A stretch of 64,000 nt of DNA, taken from Neurospora intermedia. Lineage: Eukaryota; Ascomycota; Sordariomycetes; Sordariales; Sordariaceae. How positions within the stretch are numbered: the first letter of the stretch is position 1; each line of letters begins with the position of its first letter. Position numbers and translations under genes: made by a program. Positions 36,088-48,426 of the stretch are shown here, in pieces. The stretch covers positions 4,588,001 to 4,652,000 of the forward strand of contig BTPP01000003.1 of assembly GCA_037102815.1 (NCBI GenBank), written 5' to 3'. Below the pieces are notes generated by a model. It saw nothing but the letters and a program-made list of their open reading frames with translations, was not told where the DNA came from and did not search any database.

Positions 36088-38839
36088 TTACACCCTAGGT
36101 AAAAAGGCATTGACAGAAATCCTCTCCAGCTCGCACTCGGCGCCGCTGGGGAGCTTCTGACCCTTTGGAAGGGCTGCAATCATTGTGACACTGATTACTG
36201 TCGTACCCGGCTGCAACGGAAGGTCAAATACTATCGCATTCACGGGCAGCGGGTCGTCAGGAATCGGTAAGGGAGTCGCCCTTCCCACCATCGAACCATT
36301 AATGGTGATGAAAAGGCGATATTGTCGTTGTTGCTGCTCCAGGATGGGAGACAGTCGTGGAATAAGCTGCAGTCTGCTATGATTAGTGGGCAGATGAACA
36401 GTCAGGTTCTGCTGGGCCAATCTTGGATGAGCCGGAACTTCAAGTCTGAACCGCCTCTCGAGGGGAATGCTTGGATGGGTTCGAATCAGGATGCTATGGA
36501 TAAGGGCATCGGCAAGACCTTTTGAAAGCAATTAGCGACTAAACCTTGATAAACTGACCTGACCAAAACTTACCTCGACCAGGAGCACGGTGTATCTTAT
36601 CCCATATAGGCGGGGGCGGGGGCGGTGCTACAACGGGCACATGACCGTTTTGAAGCACTGCAGAACCTGGCTGTTGCGAATTGATTCCCGGCGTCATGGT
36701 TCCGGGTCCCACGGCAACCCCATTCACGCCCGCTTGGGGCGGTAGAGGCACAGGCGATTGTTGAACACCCCCCTCGAGCTTAGCCTGGGTAACGGCAGGG
36801 CTTGGTACCACAGAGGTGGACAGACTCCTGACTTTATCTTGGGGTATAATGGGAACTGCAGACGGGACAACTCTATTGCCATTGACAGCTCCATGGCTAT
36901 AGTTGGAATCAATGGATTGGCCAGTTGGGGGCGCTGGCGAGGCGGCAGCGCTACCCCGAGAGCCGCCCACATGAATGGTGATCTTCTTTGGACCACTCAC
37001 ACTTGGAGTTTCCGAGCCGGGGGCGACCTTCAGTTTAATCTTGGGGGGCTGTGGCGGTTCTTGAACGACTGCCTTGGCTTGATCCAACTCTCTCTCAAAG
37101 CAGTTCTTTAATTCCGTCGCAAGGTCGTAGATAACGCTTCCCTCTTCGTTATAATAGTGAGCATTGTTCCAGAGAAGGCTGGCCTTCTCCTCGAATGCAG
37201 CCCAACTCTTGAACTCGCTCACACCTGTCGGACTAGCGCGACCGTAGATACCCTTAACGAGCTTCTGCAGGCCCTTGAGGGAAAGGGGCTCAGTGATGAC
37301 AGCAAAGTAGTCCTTGAAGCTCCTTGGAGGAAGGTTGATAAAGTCGAGGAAATACGGGTCACTGTTTTGTTATGTTAGTATGGAAGGGGCGACAAGGTGG
37401 GACGAATGAGAGATGGAGGTGCAACGTACGATCCATCCGGCTTGCGAATGAGCTCCTCCACAATCTTCTCCTGTGCTTGCTGGAAGTTGAGGCTTTTGTA
37501 GGGTACATTCTCGTACTCATGGTCTGCCTTTTTCCTGCCGCCTCTACCAGGCTTAAACGTGGGTACTGGCGAGGCTGTGCTTCTAGCCGCTGGTCTGCCA
37601 CTTTCGCGCCTCTTGATAACAATCCTTCGTGGGTTCTCATTGTCTTCGTCGCCGCTCTCGTCGCGGTCATCATCGCGGTCATCATCTTCGCCTTCAACAT
37701 CATCCTCGCCCTGTACCGAAGGAGATTCGCGTTTCCGTACAGATTTGACAGAGCCGTTTGTCGAGCTGTTTGAAGAGTGCCTTTTGGTACCGTTTTGACT
37801 GGCGTTCTTGCTCTCTTCATCGTCTTCCTCCCCAGGAATCGGCGCTGCGGTGCAGCTATAGCCGGTTTCTCGCTTGTAGGCAGGATTCGTCTTGGTCATG
37901 TAGTTACTGAGTGCTTTCCTAACGCGTTCTGCGTCCTCAAAGATGTCGGAGCCTTTGTTGTAGTATTCTTTCGCGTTCATAACCATTCGTTTGAAGTAAC
38001 CTTCCAGCTCCGACAGGTTTGCAAAGTCCTGGTTGTGCAGTTTGCGCTCGATGGTTTTGAGAGATATGGGCAGCTTGATGCGCCTGTAGTAGTCTTCGTT
38101 CCCTTCGCGCGGGATGAGATCTTCGAAGCAGTCGGCGACAGTCCGTCCACTATGGTCAATATGTTAGCGAAAGACTTTACAGAGAGAATGCGAAAGATCC
38201 ATCTGTTGCTTTCGATTGCAAGTAGTGCAGACATAGTAAAAGAGAAACCTGTACCGGGGTTCGTGCAAGATTGTAACTTCATACCTCTTGTCCTTCGTCC
38301 TACGAATCATCTCGAGAAAGTGCAGGCCATATGCGGTAGTGGACTCATGGGTCTCTTCCTGATTGAGATCGTAATCCGTGTAGGGCTGTATTCGTGGTTA
38401 GCTGGCTGTATGCAGTCGAATATTGAGAGCAGTGTTTTGTTGACTGCTGTATCGCGAAACCAAGGGATAAGACGCGGGTTGAGCATCGTGGGAGGCAGAT
38501 ATGCCAAGCTTCATTGACAGGTGTTGGGGTTCAATCAGATAAAAGGTGCTGAGTTCTGTCAATGGGTGCATGTGCACTTCCTCAACTCCCCTTCCCAGAG
38601 GAGGAAGGGAAGTTTTAAAGGTTATGGTCGCTGCATGGCCGCATCCTCGTCGAGAAGAACCAGCTACAGGAACGGGAACCGGGGGTGCATGTATAGGTAG
38701 GGAGCAGTGGGAGCAATGGTTCATTGGAGGTGATGGATGGACTTACGCCTGGTTCCTTCTTGGTGCGCTTCGCAGCGCGGTCGTCGCCATCCTGAATGTG
38801 GGCGCCGTTGGAGATGCTGGCTTTCCGCTTATTGTCCAT
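36088..38839 (-). CDS. rsc4: Tandem-bromodomain chromatin-remodelling subunit, RSC4 type
   Basis: Five exons, 38839-38747, 38385-38285, 38149-37430, 37361-36574 and 36518-36088, encode about 710 aa; every junction keeps frame with canonical GT/AG. Residues 1-31 hold a basic KRKAS...RAAKRTKKE start. Bromodomain 1 lies at about 40-150 (MIRRTKDKRSGRTVADCFED...NEDYYRRIKLPISL...FKRMVMNAKEYYNKGSDIF). An acidic/basic linker (RRIVIKRRESGRPA, AT-hook-like) follows. Bromodomain 2 lies at about 280-395 (FLDFINLPPRSFKDYF...LLWNNAHYYNEEGSVIY). A Pro-rich region and a conserved C-terminal domain (about 570-710) complete it. In yeast Rsc4 the second bromodomain reads H3K14ac for the SWI/SNF-type RSC complex. 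Intron 1 (361 nt) is unusually long. The Rsc4 assignment over other bromodomain proteins rests on the tandem layout and C-terminal domain. Confidence 0.88.
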
Positions 38840-40322
38840 GTCGGCGAAGAGTGCAACCCGGCCGTGGGTCTGGTAGATGCGGCAGGCTATCCGAGGATGT
38901 CGTCAGAGCTACCGGTAGGGCGGTGCCGGCGGGGCAATGGCAGTTGGGGAGAAGGGTCTCGTCTGGGGGTCAGGGACCGGATGGGCGTCGCTGGCGCAGA
39001 GCAGGACGGGACTCTCGTTCGGGAGACGCGTTGCGGTTTGGCGATTGTGTGTTTCTGTTCTGCGGGCACAAAAAATACGCCTTGGGTTGATGGGTAGTGG
39101 ATTAGTGGGAACCGCGCTCCAGTGCTCCAGCAGCGATGGGCCTGGCCTGTGAGCTGCAGCGGGCGGGCGGGCGTCGCCGCGAAAGGAATGGACGGGAAGA
39201 TAGATTGTGGCCGCCGCTTGAGAACTCAACGAACGTGATGGAGAGAGCAGGGGGCGGGCTAGAATCACTTGTAGTGTAAGTGAGGTGGGCAACCGTCCAC
39301 GAGCCAATAGCAGTGGCGGCTTGGTTGTGATGGTGTATCGACTCTGCGCAGGAACAGACACACTTTGTTTTGGGTGGATGCTGCACAGCGTCGGTGTCGA
39401 GCAGTGAGATAGGTTGGGATGCCGGCAGTGTGTACCTTAGACAGTGGTGATGGCCAGTGGGAATACCCTCAAAGCTGAGAGGGATCGGGGCGGATGGCGA
39501 GTTGGGTGCTCCAACAGATGAAAAAGATGGTTGGCCGCGGGTTGCTTTGAGCGGATTGTCCTGAGCTTTCAATTGTTAGTGCAGCGTGGTTTGCTTCCCT
39601 GGGCTGGACGGGGCCTGGTGGTGGTGTGGTCTGGTTGTCCGTGCTTTGGGACGACTTTGAGAAAAACCACATCCCTTGTCGACCTACTTGGCGGCTGGCA
39701 GCCGTCTGCCAAAAGTTCTGCCCTTCAAGCGTACCAAGACCGGGTTGACTGACGCGGCCGGCACCATTTGGAATCAGTATGGTGAATTTGCCGGCCGGAT
39801 GCTCCCCTCTGCCCTCAAACCCCTGTCAACTGAGTGGCAGTAGACTTGGGTGATTCCTACTCGTCACTGGCCGACCCGTTTCGTCGTCAACGACATCACC
39901 ATCTCATCGCAATACCGACACTCTACAATAATACCAAAGCCTCTGGACAATAGAAGCTATTGTTCGGCCTATTCAAGATAGCTTCCACAAGATACACAAC
40001 AGCGACCCCGCCATCTACAATTGACTCTCGGCTCGATCGTCTCAACTCATCCCGCCCCCAAGGTGAAGACAATAGTCACAATACACTGCCGCCAAAGACG
40101 CCGACTCCACTGCCCTGCCCGACAGCGACCCTCTCTCTGCCTCCGGGTTCTTAAATAGCACTCTGTCCACCCCACGCGCGCGGTCACCACCTCAGCGAAA
40201 CCCAAACCACCGAGACACGCGTTGTGGAATTGCACAGCACCACCAGCAACCATCGCCTTGGCAACCGATACCAAACAACAACAATCGCACACCGCCGTAC
40301 ACCCACAACACAAGCAGGCAAA
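38840..40322. other. Divergent promoter region RSC4 / CKS1
   Basis: This 1.48-kb region separates divergent start codons. The CKS1-proximal 450 bp is C/A-rich, like a fungal 5' leader. Long minus-strand frames near 38909-39572 are GC-rich and without recognisable content. No gene is assigned. Confidence 0.5.
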
Positions 40323-40881
40323 ATGACACCGGAGGAGATGGGCATCGACACCAGTCGCCGCAACCCCAGCCCGCGGCCGCTGTCTGATAACGAGCGCGCG
40401 CGCCTCGAGGAGTTCATCGACTCTATTCACTATTCTACTCGGTACGCCGTGGCGCACTTTGGGAAGCGCTCTACTGTACGGTTGCTGACCCTGTCACTTG
40501 TTCCTATAGCTATTCCGACAGCGAGTACGAGTACCGTCACGTCCAGCTACCCAAGGCCATGCTCAAGGCCATCCCCTCCGACTACCACGATAAATCCAAG
40601 GGCACTCTAAAGCTCTTGTGGGAGGAGGAATGGAGAGCCATGGGCATTACACAGGTGCGCGCGAATATGATCAGTTGCGATGGGAACGCATAGGGGACGG
40701 AAAGACTAACACAAAGGTTGCGACAACAGAGTCTCGGTTGGGAACACTACGAGGTTCATGAGCCAGAGCCTCATATTCTGTTGTTCAAGTAAGCGCATCC
40801 CACTCGACTCTACCATGATCAATATTGCTAACCTGACGGTACCGCAGGCGTCCCCTAAACTACCAGCCCCCTCAGTGCTGA
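40323..40881 (+). CDS. cks1: Cyclin-dependent kinase regulatory subunit CKS1/Suc1
   Basis: Four exons, 40323-40441, 40510-40654, 40730-40788 and 40848-40881, encode 118 aa; all introns are short (59-75 nt) with CTAAC or close branch sites in the last two. The protein has the whole CKS fold: [22 protein letters not shown] (phosphate-pocket Arg and beta strands), [37 protein letters not shown] with the HxPEPH hinge that governs strand exchange. N-terminal 25 residues are an extension relative to the animal proteins. Known role: binds Cdk1 and phospho-Thr sites to promote multisite phosphorylation in the cell cycle. None of its exons is longer than 145 nt. Confidence 0.96.
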
Positions 40882-43800
40882 AGACAACTTGGCTTGAGGA
40901 GGATTAGACGGGAACACACACACAACACACACATTTGGAATTGTACCATACCTTGCATTACCATGATGCTCACGACTGCATAGCGAGATTTCTTTAATGG
41001 GCGACATGTGCGGACAGCGATCACGATCGATACTAGGATAATACTTGGAGGATACTACTGGCTCGAATACTTTGCTCCGATCAATGCGCCCATGGCCATC
41101 ACCCAAAAAGCTCCCGAGTGTCTGGAGGACAAGAATCCCATATCCTGATGGGAGCGATCGAATGGCGATTACAGTTCTATTGCGACACGAATGGATTGAT
41201 TTGACCGAGACATAACACAATAACTCGGTGGATCACTTCCGGAAGGAATGGGCTTGCTGGACCTCTCTGCTTTGGAAGCTGAGGCTGGAGGTGGGCTCGC
41301 TAAACTTGCATATCCTTCATGGACCACTTAGCCAGTTATTGGCCAAACATCCTGCTGTCATGACTGGAACCAATTCTCAGGCACAGCAATTGATATTTGC
41401 AGGCAATATAGGGGGAGACAAGCGATCATGCACGGGGTATCATTGGTCTAATGTCTCCGGGGTAGGCCGTTGAGCTATGGGTCAGTACGTGAGGAGCGAA
41501 TGGATAGAGAGAATCAATAGAGATGGCTTGCAATTCAACGCTCCCCATCGTCTAAATCATGAGTTTCTACGTGCTCTTCTGACTCCCCACGCGGTCTTCG
41601 ACAAGGTAAACAAGCTATCCGGCATCAGACTTTGTCAGTCATCCCAAGGAAATCATGAATCACATCTTCCGAGGACACACCATTCCAGTGCCTGGCTAGA
41701 ATGAAAGTGCATGTTATAACTGATACTCTACAAATGTATTCGAGTCACACTAATCACCAAGGCTATTATACAATGACAACCTAGACTATACGCTCTGTTA
41801 CCACGGAACTTGCATTGGCTATATGACTACTTGATCTAATTTCGTGCTCATCTGAACAGATACTCGGGGGGTTCCTCATGTAGAGTCTTTGAGGTGGTCA
41901 CAGCAACTTAAATGTTGGTCCTCCATTTACTGGGCAGGTAACCCATTGTATTAAGCAAGACTTTGATATCATTTTCACCCACTTTCTTCTACCTGTCTTG
42001 ATATTTCCCTCAGGTACACATGGCTTTCACGTACATCATAAACTCGACCAGAATGACATGACCAGCCACGGGCATGATTAGGTATCGGTATGTGGACACT
42101 CGATGTTCCATCTGATTCAGGGTCAAGTCTTGTCTTGGTTTCCTGTCTTTTGTTAGTTTTCGCCAACAGAGCGACAACATCACTACCTAGGTAATGACTA
42201 AGACTACGTAACGGGTACTTCGTCCCAACTGATCTAATCCAAATATGAAGAGATGTGAAATGGGAAATTGAAAAGGTGTTTCGACGAGTTATAGACCAAG
42301 TGAAGGGAGTGACGCGCTGTTCCAAATGTCCCGAGTTGGGTAGGAACAACGAGAAGTCCTACTGCTACATATCCTGAGAAAGCTGGAACTTCGGTAGTTA
42401 GACTTACGAAAGATGTCGGTTGAACTCGGGTTGAATACGACTCATACATCATTTGTGGGAGGATATAACATACAGGTACGTTGTTTCCGAGCAAATAAAT
42501 TTTTCCCAAAGTTACAGCGAGCATCTTGAAACAACCAAAATCAAACAGTGATCGCTTTTGTCATCTGTTCAGTCCGTACAATTGCTTAGACCAGAGGTCT
42601 ACACAGGAGTGACAACTCGAAGGTCCAAAGCTCCAAATAAAGAAGCAGTTCAAACACATCGAAATAGTGCGATAACCATAAGCCGTAACTTCTACTAATG
42701 GCTTCTCTTTCATGTCAGCTTGACATACGCCTGTCTGTGGTGGCCCTTTCCTCATGTTTCGTCACCGGATTTTGCTCGCTCAAGGGATTTCTCCATAGAT
42801 CCGGATATGGACGTTACGAAGATACACAGCGTAAAAGATGGGGAGCGAAAGGGTAACGAGGTTCCAAAAGTAAAGATATACGTTCGACAACCTACGTACA
42901 GCGTATATTTTAATCAACCTGAAGTTCCTTTAGGAATGCTCCTGGGCGCCGTCGATAATCCATATGTGTCTAAACATGTGATCCCGAACTTCGTTTTGTT
43001 GTTGGCCGACGGCTTTGCTTTCAATCCCCTTTATCCCTCTACTTCAGTTTTTGTTCTCCCCTATTACGCATTATTCAAGTCTTGCCCTCAGTCCTTTTGA
43101 CTTTTCGTGTTGTCATACCTCATTGCTCAAAGTGATTCTTTTGTCTTCGTCGAACCGAAACGCGTGGAACGAACCCGGGTGTGGCATTGACGGTTAGCCT
43201 TCTCGAAAACAGAGTCTAGTGAATTTCACTTGGCCGAAACTCCACAAGCTCAATTGCCCGTGATGCCAGTTCACTCTCACACAGTCGATTTTGAAAACCT
43301 GACGAGTAAGTCTAGTAAACAGATATAACTCAAGGAGAAGAAGAAGGGCCATATATCTGTCAATGAGACAGACGTAAGCGCTCCGGAACCGGATAGGTAG
43401 ACCCTAAAACCGTTGATCTAGACAGCTCGGAATGTAACCCGGTATCTACGTAGCACCGAACATCCGAAACTCGGCACGTGCTAAATTAGCCGCTCGGTGC
43501 CCGGCGCTCGGTAAGTCCCGCTCCGAGACTCCGGGATATTTGGGTCGTCCGACTCCGGCTATTGTGGGGCCAAAGCGGAAGATTCCAGTTGATTGAACTT
43601 GCGAAAGTGGGAGTTGCCGGTATCCGGATGGTCTGTGCACTCTCCGGCTCCAAACCAAATCAGCCCAGCTAAACTGCTCGGAGATCCGCCTGACTCCGGC
43701 GCTCGGTTCAAGCTACTTGTAGAAACGCCTCGGGGCTCGGATCTCACCCCCACAATCCTTGATCCTGTCCTTACTCTTCTCCGTTACAGTGTTTGCACTT

Positions 43801-44463
43801 TTTTTTTGCCAGTCCGCCCGACGGCGGCATTCCATCTTTTGTAGCGAGTGGGTGTTGTTGTACATAGTACATTTGTACATTTGTAGGAGCAGTGAGTTTT
43901 GTATGGAGGTTTATGGTGCAGTGGGGTTGTGCCAGTGCCTGAGCTTATCTTTAGCTTGGCATTAGCGTTGCGCCTTGGCACGGCAGCTTGCAGCGCTACC
44001 CCACTTTTTCGGTCAGCCGGGGTCACTGTTGCCCGCACAAAGCCGCGCGGCGTGATGCCCTGGTGGGGGAGGGACAGTTCGCTGGCAGTGGGTGGGCACA
44101 ATGACAGCAACTGAAGCAGCAACAACAAATGACGGGATAGTGTGTCGCTGTTGTCATCTGTGATTGATCATTGACTTCTGTGGCGCTTGACGATCTTGTT
44201 TTGGACTTTATCTTTGGTCCATCATTTTTAAGGTTGATTACAAACCTAGGTTGATTTCCCATCACTGCCCGCCGACCGGGTGGAACAGCATGTGTGGGGT
44301 TGTTCAAACGCATCGATTTTGCCTCTTCTGAATGACGTTTCTGACACCCTTCATAAAATGGTGTCTGTCTGCTTCATCTTGATAGATACTGTAGCGTTCG
44401 TACCATGAAAGCATCAGTTGTCCTCTGACACCCTGCGCTTGCGAGGCACAATGAAGTGTGCCA

Positions 44464-44490
44464 AGAGATCTTGCATTGATCAAGATCTCT
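44464..44490. repeat. Perfect 10-bp inverted repeat with 7-nt loop
   Basis: The arms AGAGATCTTG (44464-44473) and CAAGATCTCT (44481-44490) are exact reverse complements around a CATTGAT loop. It could form a hairpin or be a dimeric protein site; no gene is next to it. Confidence 0.7.
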
Positions 44491-44901
44491 GACTGTTACA
44501 TATAGGTACCGCTTTTGCTTTCTTTGGCCGACAACAGATGGACGGCATGTCGGCAATGGCGGTTATTAGCTTCTGAAGCCCAACGAACGGCACAGAACCG
44601 GGCATCGTCTAGTACATATGTAGAAATAGGCACAGTGGTATTTTTTGGGGCCATTTCCGCTGTTTAAGCCTCGAAGATCTGCAGCTCCCGTGCCTTTGCT
44701 TATCTGTTGGAGTTACCGATACACCGCAGTACATACCTACCTACACTCCCGCCGAAAGCGGCCAGAGTATCCAAGGACCATGGAGAAGCTGATTGACACT
44801 TTTGGCCACAATGCAAATACAGTATAAACAGACGTTCGTCTTTAGCCATCAAGAAAATCACGCATAGTCTGTAAGAAGTATACGTATACTGTAAATTCAT
44901 G

Positions 44902-45086
44902 CCCGCCAGAAATTGTATGCAAGACGGTAATATTGAATATCCTTACCCTTCAGCACCCTTAAGAGAACAGGGTGAACAGACAGATAGTCCACCATTAAAA
45001 TCGAAATCACAGTACTCCGTTGTGGCAATACGTCTCCCACCCACTACACTATTCTTTTGCGGGCATCGAAGGCACAGATTCAGACA
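44902..45086 (+). repeat. Dispersed short repeat, copy B
   Basis: Same orientation as 20921-21095. Relative to copy A, many differences are transitions toward A/T (GCAGGACGG to GCAAGACGG, GCAACACGCC to GCAATACGTC, TTCGGGCAG to TTCAGACAT), which is what mild RIP or simple decay would give. Confidence 0.6.
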
Positions 45087-47091
45087 TACGTATGTCTAAT
45101 TATGTCTGATTGCCCTAGAAGCTCAGAACGAAGGCCCTGAGTTGGTACGGTAGAGCTGAGGTTACCGGTCCTTCGGTTTCCGGCAAAGAGTGAGTGATCT
45201 CAGTTGTATCGGACACTAGAGGTAAACAACACCTCAATCACTCTATCGCACGCAATCCATAAGATTATACACTACACTACGTAGCCCCTTCAGCGGTGAA
45301 TGAACTTGCCTCTCGAGCCAATGCCAGTTGTTATCAGATTTGCATAGGTATATATACTACAATGCCGGCGATCTACAACAACGGCGCAACCCCTTGATGC
45401 AGATCTGAGCCCTCTGTCTGTCCCAAGATCTACCGACCACCAATAGCTATGTACGAACGAACAACAAAAGTCCATGTTATTGGACAACTCAAAAACACAC
45501 CGTTGCTTTTTTTTCTCCATACATACCCTCAGATGTACACTACATCTGGCCATGAATTCTTCTTTACCGCTTTGTCAGCCTTCTTATCCTTTCCGGATAC
45601 CGCTTCTTCTTTTTGCCTTCACTTCCAAGCCATTCTGAGTTTTTACCCCTCTTCGCCAAGTGTTCAAGTGTTTTGCCAAGCCCCAAGATCTAACACCTCC
45701 TGTCCGCTGTGCGAGCTGAGACGGGGCAATCTTGCACCAACGGCTTGAGATTTTTTGGGGGGGAATGTGTATCAGCTGATGATTGATGACCGTGTCATCT
45801 GTTTGAACTTGGAGTGTCTGTCTCCTGTGGTGAAATTCTTTCCCTGTGGAAGGCGAGAAGAACGACGGCAAGTCGGATGAATGTAGACAAAATAAAGTTT
45901 CGATGGCTTATCGCAATCGGGGATATAAGACCAAGCCGGGTGCGCCGGAGGCAAGGATATGCCGGCCAAGGGGGACGCCAAGATGACTTGGCTTTTGGCT
46001 ACCGTCGGTTCAAGTTGTTGACAACCCTTATCGGTAATATTTTTTAGATTTTTTTTTTTCATTCGGTGTTCGGTGAAGGACGAAGGCGATTTTCTCCATT
46101 GTTTCTGTCAAACTACGGATCAAATCCTATTCGTTGGTAAGATTGGACGTGATACCCACCATCCGGCAATTCCTGTGCAATGCTGTATATCATGGTATGC
46201 TTCAACGAGAACTTTGAATGATTCAGTTGGTCAAACCACGAACGTCATGGGTGGATATGTCAAGTGCATGACAGGCGCTGAAAAAGCGAGGGGGGGAAAG
46301 AATACGAGACGAATAACTTGGTGGGGGAGGGGGGGAAGGAAGGGAGCAGGTCGATCCGGGAGAGGGACTGAAACCAAACAATTCAAGTTTCAATTGCTTG
46401 ACTTGTTTGAAACTCTTTTGTTTAGACATTGTGCCAGCTCACAGACAACGATAACAATACCGAGAAAAGCAGAGAAGACTATCAGGTTCTCATTTGAAAA
46501 TTGGTATACTATCATCCCCTTGTCGATCCCCCCTTCTTCGCTGGTTGCCGCCAGCACATCCCAGAAAACCTCCCATGTGTGTGCTTGGCTCCTGCCCCTT
46601 CCCAAAACTGCCAAGGAAAAAAAACACATCAATTCCCATGCGTCCCTTGTCAACCTGAAGGACGCCTCCACAACTCCTTATCAAGAGTGAGAGAAAAAAA
46701 GAGACAGAAAAAAAAGAGTAAAAAAAAAACCTTCCGCAGCGCCTTTGAAAACTCCATCCCTGGTGGAGCGTACCATTCGCAAAAATCCCGTCAGAGGATT
46801 ACCAAAAAAGAAGACCGAGAAGCGCCGTTTGAAAGCCTTTGCTGTGTAGGAATCATCCAGTTTGCCATTTTCGCCCCAAAGAGGTGTGTGTCTATCCGCC
46901 GAAATGGCACATCGTTGTGCTCCCCATGTCGATGGGATCCATGCCATCATGGCTGGAAGGTATATGATAAGGAAATGTGTCATGCAGCAGCAAGGCTCGT
47001 GCTTGCCTCATCTTTTTATCGCTTAGTTGAAAGCATGACTGAACGCCAGGATGGGTAAAGTGATAGCCGCTAAAAAAAGTGGTGCGACCCT

Positions 47092-47352
47092 TTAGTGGTT
47101 CCTGAGGAAGCGGAATCCGCCAGTGGTGGAGGACTGGCTGCTGACACTGGAGGCGCGGCGCTTGAGGGCCTCGGCAGAGTCAGCCTCTACTTGCTTGACG
47201 CTCTCAGTAGGAGACTCGAGAGCAGCCTCATCGGCAGAAGGGACCTTGGGCTTCTGCTCGGCACCATTGATGATGGGAGCCAAGGTGAGGAAGGTCGAGG
47301 GACGACGAGGGCGAAGACGCTGGCTCATGGAGCGGGTATCCTGAGAAGACAT
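47092..47352 (-). CDS. Small Ser-rich protein of unknown function (86 aa)
   Basis: An intronless 87-codon frame with a well-formed pyrimidine-rich leader upstream (about 47360-47530) and a CTATATCAA-like TATA element near 47536. The protein has a basic start (RPRRPSTFLTLAPIINGAEQ), an acidic middle (SADEAALESPTESVKQVEA) and an RRASSVSSQSSTTGGFRFLRNH end. That Ser-run plus aromatic FRFL tail recalls a group of small fungal stress- or conidiation-associated proteins, but this is impression, not identification. No signal peptide or membrane segment. Its coding-like composition, ATG start and leader make it a likely real gene, isolated on both sides. Confidence 0.6.
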   Translation of the reverse strand: MSSQDTRSMSQRLRPRRPSTFLTLAPIINGAEQKPKVPSADEAALESPTESVKQVEADSAEALKRRASSVSSQSSTTGGFRFLRNH

Positions 47353-47967
47353 GGCTGGTAATAGAAGAGTGGTTGAAGACCGAGGAATGTGGTGGTGCTT
47401 TAACTTGTAAATAGAGGTCGGAGGCCGCTGGTAGTTGCTAGTTTGCGAGAGTTGAGTGAGGAAACGAGAATTGGGTTGAAGCGATGTGTTTGGGAAACCG
47501 TGATGAGAAAGGAAAAAAGCAGAGGGAGTTGGGGTTGATATAGAGATGGAAGGACGAGCTCTGGAGAAAAGAAGGGGGCTCCATGCAGACGGGGCATGCC
47601 CTTAGAGGTAGGTATCCTGACTCGAGCAACACTTGGCCGACTGCTTATCAACCGCACGGCAGGTGCAAGCCGCAAATCATTGCTTTTGTTTTTTTTTCGG
47701 TGCTCCGCACTTGAACTCACATGAACAAGGTGATCGAGAGAGCGCCAGTGTTCCCTGGGCCCCCCGACGCCAACTTTCTCCAACCCCTAAGACGACTGCC
47801 TGCCAAGCCTTATCTGCAACGATGCTGCAAAAGGACGCAAGAGCACACACCCTTACCCCGAGCTAAAAACCTCCATGTCGCATGATTGGATTGATCAAAG
47901 CGACGTCCCCCCCCCCCTCGCCGGAGCTTGATGGCGCCAGGCCAGAGAGCCAGCACACGTGGGGTTG
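47353..47967. other. Promoter/leader of the 86-aa gene
   Basis: Holds the pyrimidine-rich (on the minus strand) leader and promoter of the small gene at 47092-47352, a T-rich GTTTTTTTTT tract near 47690 and a C-run near 47910. Nothing else is visible. Confidence 0.45.
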
Positions 47968-48426
47968 TCATTGGCTTGGGACAGAGCGGGATGGCGGCGT
48001 GATGAGGGGTTCAAAGCCTTTGTTATCCGCAAGCTGACAACGAGTGAAAAAGACATTGGCAAGCGGTGCGAACTGGCCGGCCTCGAGTCTGGGGGTAGGC
48101 AGGGAAACGCATGCGAAGAGGGCTAGTGATGTCGACGTCAAATGCCCTGTAAGGCAGCGGTAGCTCGACGGGCTTGCGCACCTGCCCATAGACCGGTGGA
48201 ATGATAGCGGATGGGACAATGCCATCGTGGCGGCGGAAACGAGAATAGACTTTGATACTCACCAGGGGTAGCCTATAAAATGTGGGGCAATGAGCGGCTC
48301 TGGCGCAGGTCTGGGCGGTCTCTCCGACACGCCGTCGTCGATTGACCGGGCTTCGGCTGGCCTTGATTGGTCGCCGGATAAGTCGTCGAAGATATCTCGG
48401 AAGATGTTGCGACTGTCGCTTGACAT
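47968..48426 (-). CDS. Doubtful two-exon gene of unknown function
   Basis: The minus-strand exon 48426-48263 starts at an ATG and reads MSSDSRNIFRDIFDDLSGDQ, followed by an acidic/Pro-rich segment and APHFIGYPW, then hits a perfect GTGAGT donor exactly where the frame would stop. Two acceptors give sensible continuations: one at 48182-48183 (exon to 47968, total about 125 aa, ending ITPPSRSVPSQ) and one at 48147-48148 (exon to 48023, total about 95 aa, ending FHSLSACG). Neither product is recognised. The clean donor and the coding-like first exon argue for a gene; the lack of a family and uncertain 3' part argue against. Confidence 0.33.

Larger units (their letters stand above)
40882..47091. 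other. 6.2-kb gene-poor region
   Basis: Base composition is near normal and no protein family is recognisable in any frame. The longest frames (for example 42720-43100 + and 46073-46690 +) have no domain-like content. The stretch holds a cluster of CTCGG/CTCCGG motifs (43375-43745), a 27-bp hairpin-forming palindrome (44464-44490) and copy B of a dispersed repeat (44902-45086), each listed or reported separately. It may contain noncoding RNA genes, which I cannot detect by eye. Confidence 0.45.

Noticed and set aside
42720-43100. 126-codon plus-strand ORF with ATG
   Set aside because: No domain, no promoter or splice signals, and a composition not distinct from neighbouring chance frames.
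46073-46690. 205-codon plus-strand ORF
   Set aside because: Low-complexity G-rich and A-rich parts, no recognisable content, and an opposing frame of similar quality.
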